From: Mycolicibacterium peregrinum
GTDB lineage: Bacteria; Actinomycetota; Actinomycetes; Mycobacteriales; Mycobacteriaceae
Assembly: GCF_002102345.1 (NCBI RefSeq)
Contig: NZ_LQPP01000031.1
Span: 1 to 64,000, forward strand
Length of the DNA: 64,000 nucleotides
Reading direction: 5' to 3'
Each line of letters begins with the position of its first letter. Within the stretch, counting starts at the first letter, position 1. The notes under the pieces are model-generated. The model was given only the letters and a program-made list of their open reading frames with translations. It had not been told where the DNA came from and ran no database searches. The position numbers and the translations under genes were made by a program. This document shows positions 40,676 to 50,341 of this stretch, piece by piece.

Positions 40676-41854
40676 TCAGGGATACGGCCGTCCGGTCAGC
40701 TTCCGGATCGTACGGATCTCACCGTCGCGGTAGGGCCGGCCATCAGCATGGAACAAGTCATGGAACCACACCGGCGGCGGAGCCTTGTACGGCCTGTCCC
40801 AGGAGTCCCACGGCAGATAGGTCTGCGTCTTACCCGCGACCAGGCCCCAGTTGTACGCACCGACGTTGTGTCGTTTGGCGATCGGCAGTACACCCTCGAT
40901 GGTGCTGCCCTCCCCACGGGCCAGGTACTCGGTGCACAGGATCGGACGCCCCATCGGGGCCAGCTCACCGATGCGGGCCTCGAACCCTTCCGGATGGTCA
41001 TAGCTGTGGAAGGTCACCACGTCAGAGAGGTCGAGCTGCAGCGTCGCCATCCGGCTGCGCGCCAACGGATCAGCCCACGGACCGTCCCACACGCCGCTGG
41101 TCAACGGTTGGACGGGATTGACCGAGCGAGCCCACCCGAAGACCTGCGGCAGCAACTCCTCGACCAGGGCGATCTTGTCCTGGCGTTCCACCTCGCGGTA
41201 GTTGGCCGCGGGATTGTCCGGCTCGTTCCACAGGTCCCACCCCAGCACCCGCTCGTCGCGACGGAACTGGCTGATCACACCGACGACGTACTCGCGCAGC
41301 AGTCGCCGGTAGCGGTGATCGTCCAGGTGCTGCGCACCCGGGCCCTGCACCCACACCGAGTTGTGGATCCCGGGCCGGGGGCGACGCTGATGCCCCAACC
41401 GGGGAAACGGATCCCAGCAGGAGTCGAACAGTACGAACAGCGGTTTGATGCCGTGACTGGACGCGAGAGCAACGAACTGGGCAAGGCGGTTCTGAAAGCC
41501 CAGATGCCCCTGCGCCCACAGCTGGTCGTGCAGGAAGACCCGCACCGTGTTGAACCCGGCCAGCCGGGCGATCCGCAACTCGTTGTCGATCTGCTGTGGG
41601 TCGTAGGTGTCCGGCTGGAACATCTCCAGCTGGTTGCCCGCGTTCGACGGGATGAAGTTGGCGCCGACCAGCCACCCCTGTTCGGCGTACCAGCGGTGCG
41701 CCCGCTCCGGCGACCAGCGGGCTCCGTGGCCGTCGATCTGCGCATCGGCCCGCGGCGCCCTGGCTACCGACAAACCTGCGGTGATCAGCAGCGACAGCTT
41801 GAACGCAGCACGACGGCCCAAACTGGCGCCGTCGTCTTTCCTGTTGGCCTGCAT
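40676..41854 (-). CDS. exported glycoside hydrolase, GH5-like
   Basis: A 392-residue secreted TIM-barrel glycosidase. A Tat-like signal (GRRAAFKLSLLITAGLSVA, cut near ADAQ) precedes VGANFIPSNAGNQLEMFQ. Strands carry NTVRVFLHDQLW and GWDLWNEPDNP, with the acid/base Glu in WNEP. VTFHSYDHPEGF follows, and ILCTEYLARG holds the nucleophile Glu. This arrangement fits clan A (GH5-like) endo-glycosidases, likely acting on cell-wall or plant glycan. ATG 41854 is used; a TTG at 41869 has the better AGGAAG site and may be the true start. Confidence 0.85.
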   Translation of the reverse strand: MQANRKDDGASLGRRAAFKLSLLITAGLSVARAPRADAQIDGHGARWSPERAHRWYAEQGWLVGANFIPSNAGNQLEMFQPDTYDPQQIDNELRIARLAGFNTVRVFLHDQLWAQGHLGFQNRLAQFVALASSHGIKPLFVLFDSCWDPFPRLGHQRRPRPGIHNSVWVQGPGAQHLDDHRYRRLLREYVVGVISQFRRDERVLGWDLWNEPDNPAANYREVERQDKIALVEELLPQVFGWARSVNPVQPLTSGVWDGPWADPLARSRMATLQLDLSDVVTFHSYDHPEGFEARIGELAPMGRPILCTEYLARGEGSTIEGVLPIAKRHNVGAYNWGLVAGKTQTYLPWDSWDRPYKAPPPVWFHDLFHADGRPYRDGEIRTIRKLTGRPYP

Positions 41855-41976
41855 GGCTTTACGAATCAATGGCAATCTTCCTGTACGAAACCGTGACGCT
41901 CGACGAGTACCCACCACAAGGGATCCCAACTCCACGGTGAGTTGTCGACTCCGCATCCGCCGGTAGCGTTGTCCAG

Positions 41977-42828
41977 GTGGAACACGCAGACGGCGAGAAG
42001 GTCCCCAAAAGGGCCGCGGCCAGCGCCCTGACCGGCGTTTCGGAAACCGCACTGCTGACCCTGAACGGCCGGGCCACCCAGGCCCGCCATCCCCACCCCA
42101 TCATCGATGATGCCATGGCCGTCCAATTGGCCGATTCCATCGCCTACGACTTCGCAAGATTCGGGCGCCGGACGGGTCAGGAGATGGCGCTGCGCTCGCT
42201 GGCCTTCGACAAGGCCGCCCGCGGTTATCTGAGCGAGCACCCGGCGGCCACGGTGGTGGCGCTGGCCGAAGGTCTGCAGACGAGTTTCTGGCGACTGGAT
42301 GCGGCGCTTCCGGGTGCGCGGTTTCGTTGGCTCACCGTGGATTTCCCGCCCATCGTCGAACTGCGCGAACGCCTTCTGCCCGCGTCCGACCGCATCACTG
42401 TGCGGGCGCAGTCGGCGCTGGACTACAGCTGGATGGACGCGGTGGATTCCACCGACGGGGTTTTCATCACGGCGGAAGGGTTGCTGATGTACCTGCAACC
42501 CGAGGAAGCGCTCGGCCTGATCACCGAGTGCGCCAAGCGTTTTCCCGGCGGACAGATGATCTTCGACCTGCCACCCGTGCTGGTGAAGAAGTTCGCGCCC
42601 AAGGGCATGCGGTCGTCACGGCACTACCGGGTGCCGCCGATGCCGTTCAGCCTGACGCCGGCCCAGTTGGCCGATCTGGCGCACACCGTGCCCGGTATCA
42701 AAGCCGTGCACGATCTGCCGATGCCGCGCGGACGCGGATGGTTCTTCCACACCGCGTTTCCGGCGTTCTGGCAGTTCAAGCCCACACGCCAGATTCGCGG
42801 GGCCTACACGCTGCTGGAGTTCGGCTGA
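41977..42828 (+). CDS. SAM-dependent methyltransferase, PF04072 (LCM-like) family
   Basis: A 283-residue methyltransferase of the leucine-carboxyl-methyltransferase-like family, expanded in mycobacteria. Segments are ETALLTLNGRATQARHPHPIIDD, VVALAEGLQTSFWRLD where the SAM loop sits, FRWLTVDFPPIVELRERLLP with the acidic ribose-binding residue, and FITAEGLLMYLQPEEA. The VVALAEG loop replaces the more usual GAGLDTR motif. It starts at GTG, and the stop abuts that of the convergent SDR. The substrate is unknown. Confidence 0.88.
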   Translation: MEHADGEKVPKRAAASALTGVSETALLTLNGRATQARHPHPIIDDAMAVQLADSIAYDFARFGRRTGQEMALRSLAFDKAARGYLSEHPAATVVALAEGLQTSFWRLDAALPGARFRWLTVDFPPIVELRERLLPASDRITVRAQSALDYSWMDAVDSTDGVFITAEGLLMYLQPEEALGLITECAKRFPGGQMIFDLPPVLVKKFAPKGMRSSRHYRVPPMPFSLTPAQLADLAHTVPGIKAVHDLPMPRGRGWFFHTAFPAFWQFKPTRQIRGAYTLLEFG

Positions 42829-43668
42829 CTAGCTGCCCGCAGCGGCCAACCGGGCGCGTTCCCGCATCGAGGCGACGACACCGCCGTCGTTGAGGATGTC
42901 CGTGCCGGTGAGATAGCCCGCCCGCTCACTGGCACAGTAGGCCAGCAGATCAGCCATCTCCTCGGGCTTGCCCCAGCGCGGAACCGCCGCGTCGGCCACC
43001 ATCGCGCCCGCACCCGCCTGCTCCTCCAGCCGGCCCATCTCGGTATCGATGGAGCCCGGGGAAACGGAGACGATCCGGATGCCACGACCGTTGAACCGCT
43101 CAGCCTGCGACGAGCTGTACCACTTCACGAAGGCCTTGCTGATGGCGTAGGAGAAACCGGAGCGCATGTCTTCCGGAGCCATGCCGCACGCCGCCAGCAT
43201 CTCGGTGAGGAACTTGTCCTGGTCCTGCAGCGCCAGGGGGAAGTGCTGCGCGGGAATGACTTCCTCGGGCAGCAGATGTGCCGCCATCGACGCCACGTTG
43301 ACGATCGCCGCGCCCTCGGGCGCGGACGCGAAGAAGGCTTCGTTCACATGCAGGGTGCCCAGCGCGTTGGTCTTCATCACGTACTCGGCATCGCCCATGC
43401 TGGGGCTGACCCCGGCCGCATGGATGACGGCGCCGACGGTACCGAGTCCGGCGGCGGTCTCCAACAACCGGTCGACGGCGGCCCGATCCGTGACGTCGGC
43501 ATTGACGATCCTGGCGGCGATCCCCAGGTCCCCCAGAGCGGTGGCGGCGGCGTCGAGGCGGTCCTGCCGGACATCGCACAACACCACCGTCTGGTCGCGG
43601 CCGACGACCTTGGCCGTGGCGAACCCCATTCCACCTGCGCCGCCTGTGATCACCGTCACCCGTCTCAT
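42829..43668 (-). CDS. short-chain dehydrogenase/reductase
   Basis: A 279-residue SDR. The cofactor motif is TGGAGGMGFA (about 8), then CDVRQDRLD (Asp at the end of the second strand, NAD type), ADVTD, HAAGVSPSMG in place of NNAG, the catalytic Ser in NVASMAA and YAISK with Tyr and Lys (about 170). A lengthened loop lies between the Ser and the Tyr. ATG 43668 starts MRRVTVITGG. The substrate is unknown. Confidence 0.92.
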   Translation of the reverse strand: MRRVTVITGGAGGMGFATAKVVGRDQTVVLCDVRQDRLDAAATALGDLGIAARIVNADVTDRAAVDRLLETAAGLGTVGAVIHAAGVSPSMGDAEYVMKTNALGTLHVNEAFFASAPEGAAIVNVASMAAHLLPEEVIPAQHFPLALQDQDKFLTEMLAACGMAPEDMRSGFSYAISKAFVKWYSSSQAERFNGRGIRIVSVSPGSIDTEMGRLEEQAGAGAMVADAAVPRWGKPEEMADLLAYCASERAGYLTGTDILNDGGVVASMRERARLAAAGS

Positions 43669-43811
43669 GGCTAGCACGGTAGTGGCCGGTGCGCGGCCCC
43701 GCCGCGGCGGGGTTGGTGCGACTGCTCAGCAGTGCTCCGGGCCGAGTAGTTGCAGCCCGAATATGCGCAGGCGCGCTGTGCGAACGGTCTGACCGGCATA
43801 TAACGGTAGTG

Positions 43812-44678
43812 ATGACCTGCCCGTATTGCGGATCTCCGCTCGACGCCGCCGACACCTGCAGCCGGTGCGGGCAGATCCACTCGTCCGCACCGACGGGGTG
43901 GCGTCCGGACCCCACCGCGCGTCACGAAGGCCGCTACTTCGTCAACGGGCATCCGACGAATCGGGTGCGTGACGGCCGTACCGCATCGAACGATCCGGAT
44001 GGCGGGCGGATGCTGCCGGACTACCTCGAACTGAAGACGTCAGGTATCAGGGCGACCTGGCTGGGAACGACGGCCGCGGCGGCGATCATCGTGATGGCCG
44101 CTGCCGTGGTCTGGGTGCTGCTCGTGGCCGGGCGCAGACCACCACCCTCGCCGGAAGCCGGATACCTCAACGCATTGAAGGACGCCGGACTCAGCGGTCA
44201 GTTCAACTCCGACGCCAACGCCGTCGCCCACGGTCGGCAGGTCTGCCGCCATCTGGAAGACGGCGAACCCCAGCAGGGCCTGCTCGCCGACAAGATCGCG
44301 GTTGACACCTTCTGTCCGCTTTTCTCGCAGGGCTTTCACATCCTCGAAAAGGCCAATGTCACCGGCACTTTCGTACTCACCGACAATTCCGGGGCCGAGG
44401 GCATCGTCTCGGACGGCGCAAAATGCCAGGGAGCGAACGGATATGCCGACGTCAATGCCGGCACACCCGTCACCGTCAAGAACGGCAAGGGCAACGTTCT
44501 GGCCACCACCACCCTGGGGCCCGGCAAGAGCGGTACCGCCAACTGCACTTTCACGTTCACCGTGCCGCTGACCGAAGGTGAGGACCGCTACGTCCTTTCG
44601 GTCGGACGCCGTGGCGAATTCAGCTACAGCTTCGAACAGCTTGTGGCCAAAGGGATTCTGATGCAGCTCGGCCAGTGA
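43812..44678 (+). CDS. zinc-ribbon / DUF2510 / DUF732 membrane protein
   Basis: A 288-residue modular protein. The N-terminal zinc ribbon has CPYCGSPL and CSRCGQIH (about 3-23). Next comes a DUF2510-like GWRPDPTARHEGRYFVNGHP, one transmembrane helix (AAAAIIVMAAAVVWVLLVA, about 86-104) and a DUF732 domain (PEAGYLNALKDAGLSGQF...GRQVCRHLEDG). A C-terminal extracytoplasmic beta-rich region with two Cys (GAKCQGANGY; GTANCTFTF) completes it. It probably links a cytosolic binding module to the envelope. The role is unknown. ATG 43812 or GTG 43809. Confidence 0.82.
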   Translation: MTCPYCGSPLDAADTCSRCGQIHSSAPTGWRPDPTARHEGRYFVNGHPTNRVRDGRTASNDPDGGRMLPDYLELKTSGIRATWLGTTAAAAIIVMAAAVVWVLLVAGRRPPPSPEAGYLNALKDAGLSGQFNSDANAVAHGRQVCRHLEDGEPQQGLLADKIAVDTFCPLFSQGFHILEKANVTGTFVLTDNSGAEGIVSDGAKCQGANGYADVNAGTPVTVKNGKGNVLATTTLGPGKSGTANCTFTFTVPLTEGEDRYVLSVGRRGEFSYSFEQLVAKGILMQLGQ

Positions 44679-44909
44679 TGTTTGCGAAAATCACTTCCTG
44701 ACGAGGTCTTCGTGCTGCCGATACCCGTCCTTACCACGCCGGGAGCGGGCGGTTGGAAACGATGCGGTCACGAGTACGGCTCACTCACGTGTCAACCCCG
44801 CAACCATCTGAGAACTTGTGTGGACACCGATTTCGGGCAGCTCTACGGTTGCGCTCGACACAATTTTCACCGATGTAATTTATCCGCACGAAAAAGGGAG
44901 TCGCTCGTG

Positions 44910-45386
44910 ATGACCACCTTTGCCAACATCACCGTCAAAACTGCTATCGGCGCTGGGTTTTGCCTGACAGCAGTGGCGGCCGCGATGGCGCTGAGCCCGC
45001 ATGCGGCAGCGCTTCCACTCAAGACCGGCGGATATAAATGCGTCGACGGGGCCGCCGCGCCCGGTGCACCGTGCGCCGCGCCGGCGGTGGAAGCAGCGGG
45101 GGTTGTTCCCGCGGCCGCACCTGCAGCCGTGCCTCCGGTCCCTCTGGCGCCGCCACCGGTGGTCCCGCCGGTCCCCCTGGCACCCCCGCCACCGATCGTT
45201 CCGCCCGTGCCGCTGGCGCCCCCGCCGGTGCCGGTGGTACCCGCTGCTCCCGTCGTCCCCGCCGCCGCACCGATCCCCGCGGCTCCGGTGACGGTCGCCG
45301 CAGGGACCGGAAAGGGTGTGCCGACCGTGTCGCCCGGGGGCGGCCCGGTCGCCGGGACGCCCACGCTGCCCGGCCCCGCCGACTAA
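44910..45386 (+). CDS. secreted proline-rich protein with PVPLAPPP repeats
   Basis: A 158-residue exported protein. The signal peptide (VKTAIGAGFCLTAVAAAMALSPHAAA, cut near residue 33) is followed by GGYKCVDGAAAPGAPC and then three copies of PPVPLAPPP in a Pro/Val/Ala-rich rod (about 75-125). The tail is Gly/Pro-rich. AAAGGGAG precedes GTG 44907/ATG 44910. Such rods span or stick to the mycobacterial wall. No enzymatic motif is seen. A strong terminator follows 18 bp after the stop. Confidence 0.78.
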   Translation: MTTFANITVKTAIGAGFCLTAVAAAMALSPHAAALPLKTGGYKCVDGAAAPGAPCAAPAVEAAGVVPAAAPAAVPPVPLAPPPVVPPVPLAPPPPIVPPVPLAPPPVPVVPAAPVVPAAAPIPAAPVTVAAGTGKGVPTVSPGGGPVAGTPTLPGPAD

Positions 45387-45404
45387 CCCGTCCCCCAGCG
45401 CCAG

Positions 45405-45437
45405 AAAGGCGCCTGGCTCGTGAGCCAGGCGCCTTTT
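45405..45437 (+). terminator. rho-independent terminator
   Basis: Perfect 15-bp arms (AAAGGCGCCTGGCTC at 45405-45419 and its complement at 45422-45436) are followed by a T run. It lies between the proline-rich protein gene and the convergent transpeptidase gene and may serve both. Confidence 0.9.
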
Positions 45438-45539
45438 CTGTGTCTTCTTCTGGCGTGTCTACATCGCGTGTCTTCGGGAGTCTGCAGCTTGGTTCCGCCC
45501 TGCCTTGCGCCGCCTTGACTTGCCTCGCAGCGGGATTCG

Positions 45540-46349
45540 CTACTCCTGGACGATCACCGGATCTCCGATGTGGACCGTGTTGAAGTACCACTCGGCGGCC
45601 GCCGGGATCAGGCTGATACAGCCGTGGCTCGTGTTGTCCAGCCCCATCGACGGCACGGCCCACGGCGCCGAATGCACGAACAGACCACGCTGGGTGAAGC
45701 GGACCGCGTAGTCCACGTCAAGGAGGTATCCGTCCGGAGCGTCGACGGGGATGCCGACACTGCTGGAGTCCATCTTCACCGTGCGGTCTTTCCCCAGAAC
45801 GGTGTAGGTGCCGACCGGGGTCGGATATTCCGGACGTCCCAGGGAGGCCAGCAGCACACCCGCCTCGCCGGCGTGCGGCAGATGGTGCGGCGCAGGCAGA
45901 TCGATCGGCGGGTCTTCACCTATCCCGTCGATGGTCACCGTGAAGGTGTGCTCGGAGATGTCCGCGACACCGATAACGGCTGGGCCGGTCTGGAACTCGG
46001 TCCGCAGGCCCCCGACAGACAGCATCACGGTGCTGTGCGCCGGCCAGAACTCGGCCGGCTTCCACGACACGACATTGGCATCGAGCCACTCGTAGGTGCC
46101 CGCACGAGCCGGTGTCGACTTGAGCCCGAGGGCACGCTCGACGACCGGGCGGTTGGTGACCGGGTTCTTGAACGTCACCACCACCGGATGCCCCACGCCG
46201 ACGACGGCACCCCCGGCCGGTGCGATCGATTCGATGGTCGAAGTCAGCGGAAGGCTCACCGCCGCTGTGTCGACGCTGTTCGTACCACCAGAGAAATAGG
46301 TCATGACGACCACGACCAGAACGAGAACACCCTGAACTACCGCGCGCAT
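45540..46349 (-). CDS. L,D-transpeptidase (YkuD domain)
   Basis: A 269-residue envelope enzyme that makes 3-3 crosslinks in peptidoglycan or attaches proteins to it. An N-terminal hydrophobic anchor (VVQGVLVLVVVVMTYFSG) is followed by an Ig-like domain (STIESIAPAGGAVVG...PVVVTFKNPV). The YkuD catalytic domain ends in SAPWAVPSMGLDNTSHGCISL, with the active-site His and Cys (about 235-240). There is no lipobox Cys, unlike some mycobacterial Ldts. ATG 46349 is used; a TTG lies just before it. Confidence 0.92.
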   Translation of the reverse strand: MRAVVQGVLVLVVVVMTYFSGGTNSVDTAAVSLPLTSTIESIAPAGGAVVGVGHPVVVTFKNPVTNRPVVERALGLKSTPARAGTYEWLDANVVSWKPAEFWPAHSTVMLSVGGLRTEFQTGPAVIGVADISEHTFTVTIDGIGEDPPIDLPAPHHLPHAGEAGVLLASLGRPEYPTPVGTYTVLGKDRTVKMDSSSVGIPVDAPDGYLLDVDYAVRFTQRGLFVHSAPWAVPSMGLDNTSHGCISLIPAAAEWYFNTVHIGDPVIVQE

Positions 46350-46577
46350 CAACCCGATCTCTCTGCGATGCCCCCATGATCTTGAACGATGTCATGGTAT
46401 GGCTCGCGGACAGCCCGAATGTGTAGTCACACGTAGACAATTCGGTCAAGCGTTCGTCACGTTTCGGCTACGGCGTCGGGCCCGCGACGAAGGGCCCACG
46501 ACCCACCTCGCCGACTGCACCGTTGCGGTGGACGGCGGGGCGCTGCGCGCACTGTGGCCGGGTAGAGTTTCCGGACG

Positions 46578-46844
46578 TCAGTCCGCGATGGCCTCGTCGC
46601 GGACTGCGTGCAAGGTGAGGACCCGAGCGCACGCTAGAGGGGTCACCAGGGCGTTGGTCCGCAGGCCGGACTGCGACGGACGCTGAGATTCCGCATCGGG
46701 CGCGTCGTCCTCATCGTCAAGCCGATAGGACGACGGATGCCTGCGCTTGGCCGCGGCGAGTTCACGGGCGTACCGCTGCGACGAACACCACAGTGGGTGC
46801 GTCGCCAGCTCGATAACCGTCGAGCCGGCAGCTTTTGTCGCCAT
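46578..46844 (-). CDS. possible small hypothetical gene
   Basis: An 88-codon frame whose ATG at 46844 has a good GGAGG site nine bases upstream. The predicted product starts MATKAAGSTVIELATHPLWC. It has a basic segment (YARELAAAKRRHPSSYRL), an acidic patch (DDEDDAPD) and no membrane helix. It resembles no family I know. It is the best candidate in a poorly coding region, but the evidence is only the ribosome site and frame length. Confidence 0.4.
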   Translation of the reverse strand: MATKAAGSTVIELATHPLWCSSQRYARELAAAKRRHPSSYRLDDEDDAPDAESQRPSQSGLRTNALVTPLACARVLTLHAVRDEAIAD

Positions 46845-47473
46845 GTTCAATGACCTCCAGCGGAGCTTCACGACACTTCATACTCAGTGCCAAGCGTGCT
46901 CGGCCAAGCTGAGACGGTGCATCGAGTTGGCCGTGGACTCCTTAAGGATCCCTCTTAAATGTCTTTTACACATCCAAAGAGCTTGAACAGAGACGTAATT
47001 CACATTCCTGAATTTGACATTGTTTGCTGTGACTGCTCCGGCAAGTCAAACCGCGTCTCGGCGACGCAATGACGCTACGCAACTCAGCCGGTTGCGGGAC
47101 CGCAACACGCCAGCCTCGGAGAACTCCAGCCTGCTCCGACGCCGGATCCATGACAACCCGCCGAAGGCGGATGGTCACGCATCACTGTCCAGCGCAGCGG
47201 AATCCATCGATTGACTCGGCGTCCGTTCCGATCCGGGGTGTCACTCCCGAGCCTCAGAGAGACGGTGCAGGATTACCTGACGGCTTCACCCGAGCCATGC
47301 GACGGCCCACCGGGTAACCGGCCCCTGATTTGCCGTATATACAGCGGGCCGTCGAGTGTCGATCGCAATCCACCCCGCCCGTCGCCCGGGACCGCGTTTT
47401 TCAGCTTCTCAGAGTGTTTCATCGTCGCCGCCGTGGGTACCAGCTACCGGTTTACGGTCACGCGCCGCGTGCC

Positions 47474-47501
47474 GCGCAGAGGCGCAGAGGCGCAGAGGCG
47501 C
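47474..47501. repeat. 8-bp tandem repeat GCGCAGAG, 3.5 copies
   Basis: Three full copies of GCGCAGAG are followed by GCGC, in the non-coding region 200 bp upstream of the histidine-kinase gene. It could vary in copy number between strains. Confidence 0.8.
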
Positions 47502-47695
47502 CCACAAGAATCGGACCACTTTCTTACATTCGCAAGAAACATGCATGTGGGGGCATTCACAAATTAAGGAAGCACGCCAGCGAACGCGCCGCCGTTAGCC
47601 CCGTCGATGCACAATCGTTACCAATCATTTAACCTGTCCCGTGGCCGAGCTGCCCTTCTAGAACGTCAATTAGCTCGGCGAAGGGTGGTACGGCT

Positions 47696-50341
47696 GTGGA
47701 TGCACATGATCCGAGCGTCGGAGAACATGCGCGTCCGACCGTGACTCGGGCGTCTCGCGCGTCGATCGAGAGCTGGCCGCTGCGGTGGAAAGTCGCAGCG
47801 ACCCTGGTACTGCCGATCATGCTCGCGGCGACCTTCGGCGCGGTACGTATCTACAACGAACTGTCGGCCGCATCGCGACTCAACCTCGCGTCGGACAATG
47901 CCGTGATCGTGGTGCCTGCGGTGGAATTCGTCGACCGGATCGACGGGCTGGCGTATGCCGCCGCCTCGGGTGCGCCGATCGACGAACCGCTCGCGCAATT
48001 CGACGAGAGCGCCAAGGCGCTCGACACCCTGATCAAGTCCGCCGACTTCGACTCCACCGTCGCCACCGAGCTGACAACCGCGTCATCCACCGCCAAGACG
48101 TTGCGCGACGACCTCAAATCCGGGCCACTGCCCCAACAGGTGATCGCCGAGCGGGCGCAGAACGTGGCCTCCGGTGTGGTCTCCGCGATCGCAGCGACCA
48201 CCGCCCCCGTGGACGACCGCACCGTGCGCCCCCTCGCGGACCAGCTCGTGGACGCCCTCACGGCACAGCGCGCACTGACGGCGCAACGGATACTGATCGC
48301 CGCGCCCGATTTCGCCGATTCCGACGAGCTGCGCACCGAGGTCGCAGACGCGGCAGGCGCAGAAGCAGCCGCGATCGATCGGCTCAACAGGCTGGTGACC
48401 ACCGACGAGGCCACGGCGCTGTCCAAGGAATCCGACGTTCGTCGCGCCACCTACACCCGGTCGTCCGACGCCAGCGTGCGCGCGCCCGCGTTCACCGACA
48501 CGATGCGGGCCAGTGTCGAGGGCTACCGCGCGATGACCCAGGACCTGTCCGCCGACCTCGACGGCACGTTGCACCATCGCGCCAACGCCCTGCGGTCAGA
48601 TGCCCTGCGTGACACCGCGATCATCCTCGGTGCGGTGCTGGCCGCTCTCGTCTTCGCGCTCGCCGTCGGCCGCTCGCTCATCCGGTCGATCGGCCGCCTG
48701 CGCCAGGGCGCGCTGCAGGTCGCGCAGGTCGAACTACCCGAAGAGATCGAACGGCTCAGCAAGGGCGGTGGCATCCCCGAGATCGCGCCGCTGCCGTTCC
48801 GCACCAATGAAGAGGTCGGACAGCTCGCGCGCGCGATCGACGACATCCACTCCCAGGCCGTCCGGCTGGCCGGCGAGCACGGTGTCCGCCTGCAGATCGG
48901 CGACATGTTCGAAACCCTGTCCCGCCGAAGCCGCTCACTCGTCGAAGAGCAGCTGGCCCTCATCGAGACCCTCGAGCTCGACGAGGAGGATCCGGTCCGG
49001 CTGGATCACCTCTTCCGCCTCGACCACCTCGCCACGCGCATGCGCCGCAACGGGGACAACCTCCTCGTCCTCGCCGACACCGTGGAACGCCACCGCGTGT
49101 CCGCGCCCGTCACGCTGCCCGACATGCTGCGGGCCGCCATGTCCGAGGTCGAGGAGTACCGCCGGGTTCAGGTCGGACACCTGGCCGACGTCTCGATCGC
49201 CGGCTCGGCCGCCGGCGATATCGGCCACCTGATCGCCGAACTGCTCGACAACGCCCTGCGCTACTCGCCGCCCGACGCGCCCGTGTTGGTCACGGTGGGA
49301 CGCGCGGTCGACGCCGGCCTGCTGGTCGAGGTGGCCGACCGCGGACTCGGCATGTCCAAGGACGACTTGACCGCTGCGAACGAACGACTCGCGCTCGGTG
49401 GCGAGGTGACCTCCGAAACCGCCAAGCGGATGGGGCTTTTCGTGGTCGGCCGGCTGGCGGGACGTCACGAAGTCACAGTGCGGCTGCGCACCACCTCGGC
49501 GTTGACCGATCGGCCCGGCGTGACGGCGAGTGTGCACATCCCCGGCACCCTGGTCTCGCCCATCGGGGTGGGTGAGTCGCTCGACGATCTGCGCAACGGC
49601 TCGTTCACCGGGTCACGACCGCAGCCGGCCGACCAAGGACGGAATGCGCTGACGAGTGCCGCCACCGGCGCGCGCGCCGAGGCCCACGGCTCGCAGGCGG
49701 CGTCGCTGCCGTCGGAGCGAGGATCCGACGCCCCGGCCCGGGTCACCGTCAACGGGCTGCCGAAACGCTCGCCCGGTGCCAGCGGCGTCAACGGAACCCC
49801 CGCTCCGGTGACCGCATTGACCGCGCCCGCGCCCGCGTCTCCGGCAGCACCCGAGGATCCCGACCCGCCGCAGCGCGGCAACCCGCTGTCCTACTTCAAG
49901 TCTGCAACATCGGCCCCGGCCGCTGCCGAGCCCGCCGACGCTGCGCCCACACCCGCCACCGAGTCCGGGCCACCGCACCTTGAGCCGGAGAGTTTGGAGA
50001 GTGCACCGATCTTCGAGCGGATGGCCTCGGAGTGGCTGATGGATCCCACCGCGCCCGAATCCCGCAACCGGGTCTGGTCCAGCTCCGCCGACGCCGGCTG
50101 GGCAGCTGCAGCAAAGGCTGTCGAGCAGGAACCCAAGCGGCACACCGCATCTGGACTGCCGATCCGCGAACGCGGAGCGCGCCTGGTGTCCGATGAGGCA
50201 AGATCAGAGCCCCGGGCCAAGGCCAACGGGGGCAACGACCCCGCGGCGATCCGCGACATCCTGAGCCGACAACTGGCCGGCGTTCGCAGAGGCCGAGCCG
50301 AAACCGACGCAGCACACAGCCGAATCGAAGGAGATCGATGA
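47696..50341 (+). CDS. conservon sensor histidine kinase-like protein (CvnA / Rv3365c-like)
   Basis: An 881-residue membrane sensor. One transmembrane helix (KVAATLVLPIMLAATFGAV, about 33-50) precedes a 260-residue extracytoplasmic nitrate/nitrite-sensor-like helical domain. A second helix (TAIILGAVLAALVFALAVGR), a HAMP-like linker and a dimerisation region follow. The ATPase domain has ELLDNALRYSPPDAPV, VADRGLGMS and KRMGLFVVGRLA. A long Pro/Ala/Ser-rich cytosolic tail follows. It leads a four-gene cassette with roadblock, DUF742 and GTPase proteins. GTG start with GAAGGGTGG upstream. Whether it autophosphorylates is unknown for this family. Confidence 0.92.
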   Translation: MDAHDPSVGEHARPTVTRASRASIESWPLRWKVAATLVLPIMLAATFGAVRIYNELSAASRLNLASDNAVIVVPAVEFVDRIDGLAYAAASGAPIDEPLAQFDESAKALDTLIKSADFDSTVATELTTASSTAKTLRDDLKSGPLPQQVIAERAQNVASGVVSAIAATTAPVDDRTVRPLADQLVDALTAQRALTAQRILIAAPDFADSDELRTEVADAAGAEAAAIDRLNRLVTTDEATALSKESDVRRATYTRSSDASVRAPAFTDTMRASVEGYRAMTQDLSADLDGTLHHRANALRSDALRDTAIILGAVLAALVFALAVGRSLIRSIGRLRQGALQVAQVELPEEIERLSKGGGIPEIAPLPFRTNEEVGQLARAIDDIHSQAVRLAGEHGVRLQIGDMFETLSRRSRSLVEEQLALIETLELDEEDPVRLDHLFRLDHLATRMRRNGDNLLVLADTVERHRVSAPVTLPDMLRAAMSEVEEYRRVQVGHLADVSIAGSAAGDIGHLIAELLDNALRYSPPDAPVLVTVGRAVDAGLLVEVADRGLGMSKDDLTAANERLALGGEVTSETAKRMGLFVVGRLAGRHEVTVRLRTTSALTDRPGVTASVHIPGTLVSPIGVGESLDDLRNGSFTGSRPQPADQGRNALTSAATGARAEAHGSQAASLPSERGSDAPARVTVNGLPKRSPGASGVNGTPAPVTALTAPAPASPAAPEDPDPPQRGNPLSYFKSATSAPAAAEPADAAPTPATESGPPHLEPESLESAPIFERMASEWLMDPTAPESRNRVWSSSADAGWAAAAKAVEQEPKRHTASGLPIRERGARLVSDEARSEPRAKANGGNDPAAIRDILSRQLAGVRRGRAETDAAHSRIEGDR

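Larger units (their letters stand above)
46350..47695. other. 1.35-kb sparsely coding region
   Basis: Apart from one possible small gene (46578-46844) I see no convincing coding sequence. Around 46920-47040 and 47330-47640 the base composition is clearly lower in GC than the flanks, with runs such as CTTAAATGTCTTTTACAC. An 8-bp tandem repeat lies at 47474-47501. It presumably contains the promoter of the conservon and may hold decayed sequence. Confidence 0.6.

Noticed and set aside
47211..47567. 118-codon plus-strand frame before the conservon
   Set aside because: It crosses the 8-bp tandem repeat, has no ribosome site and shows no domain.
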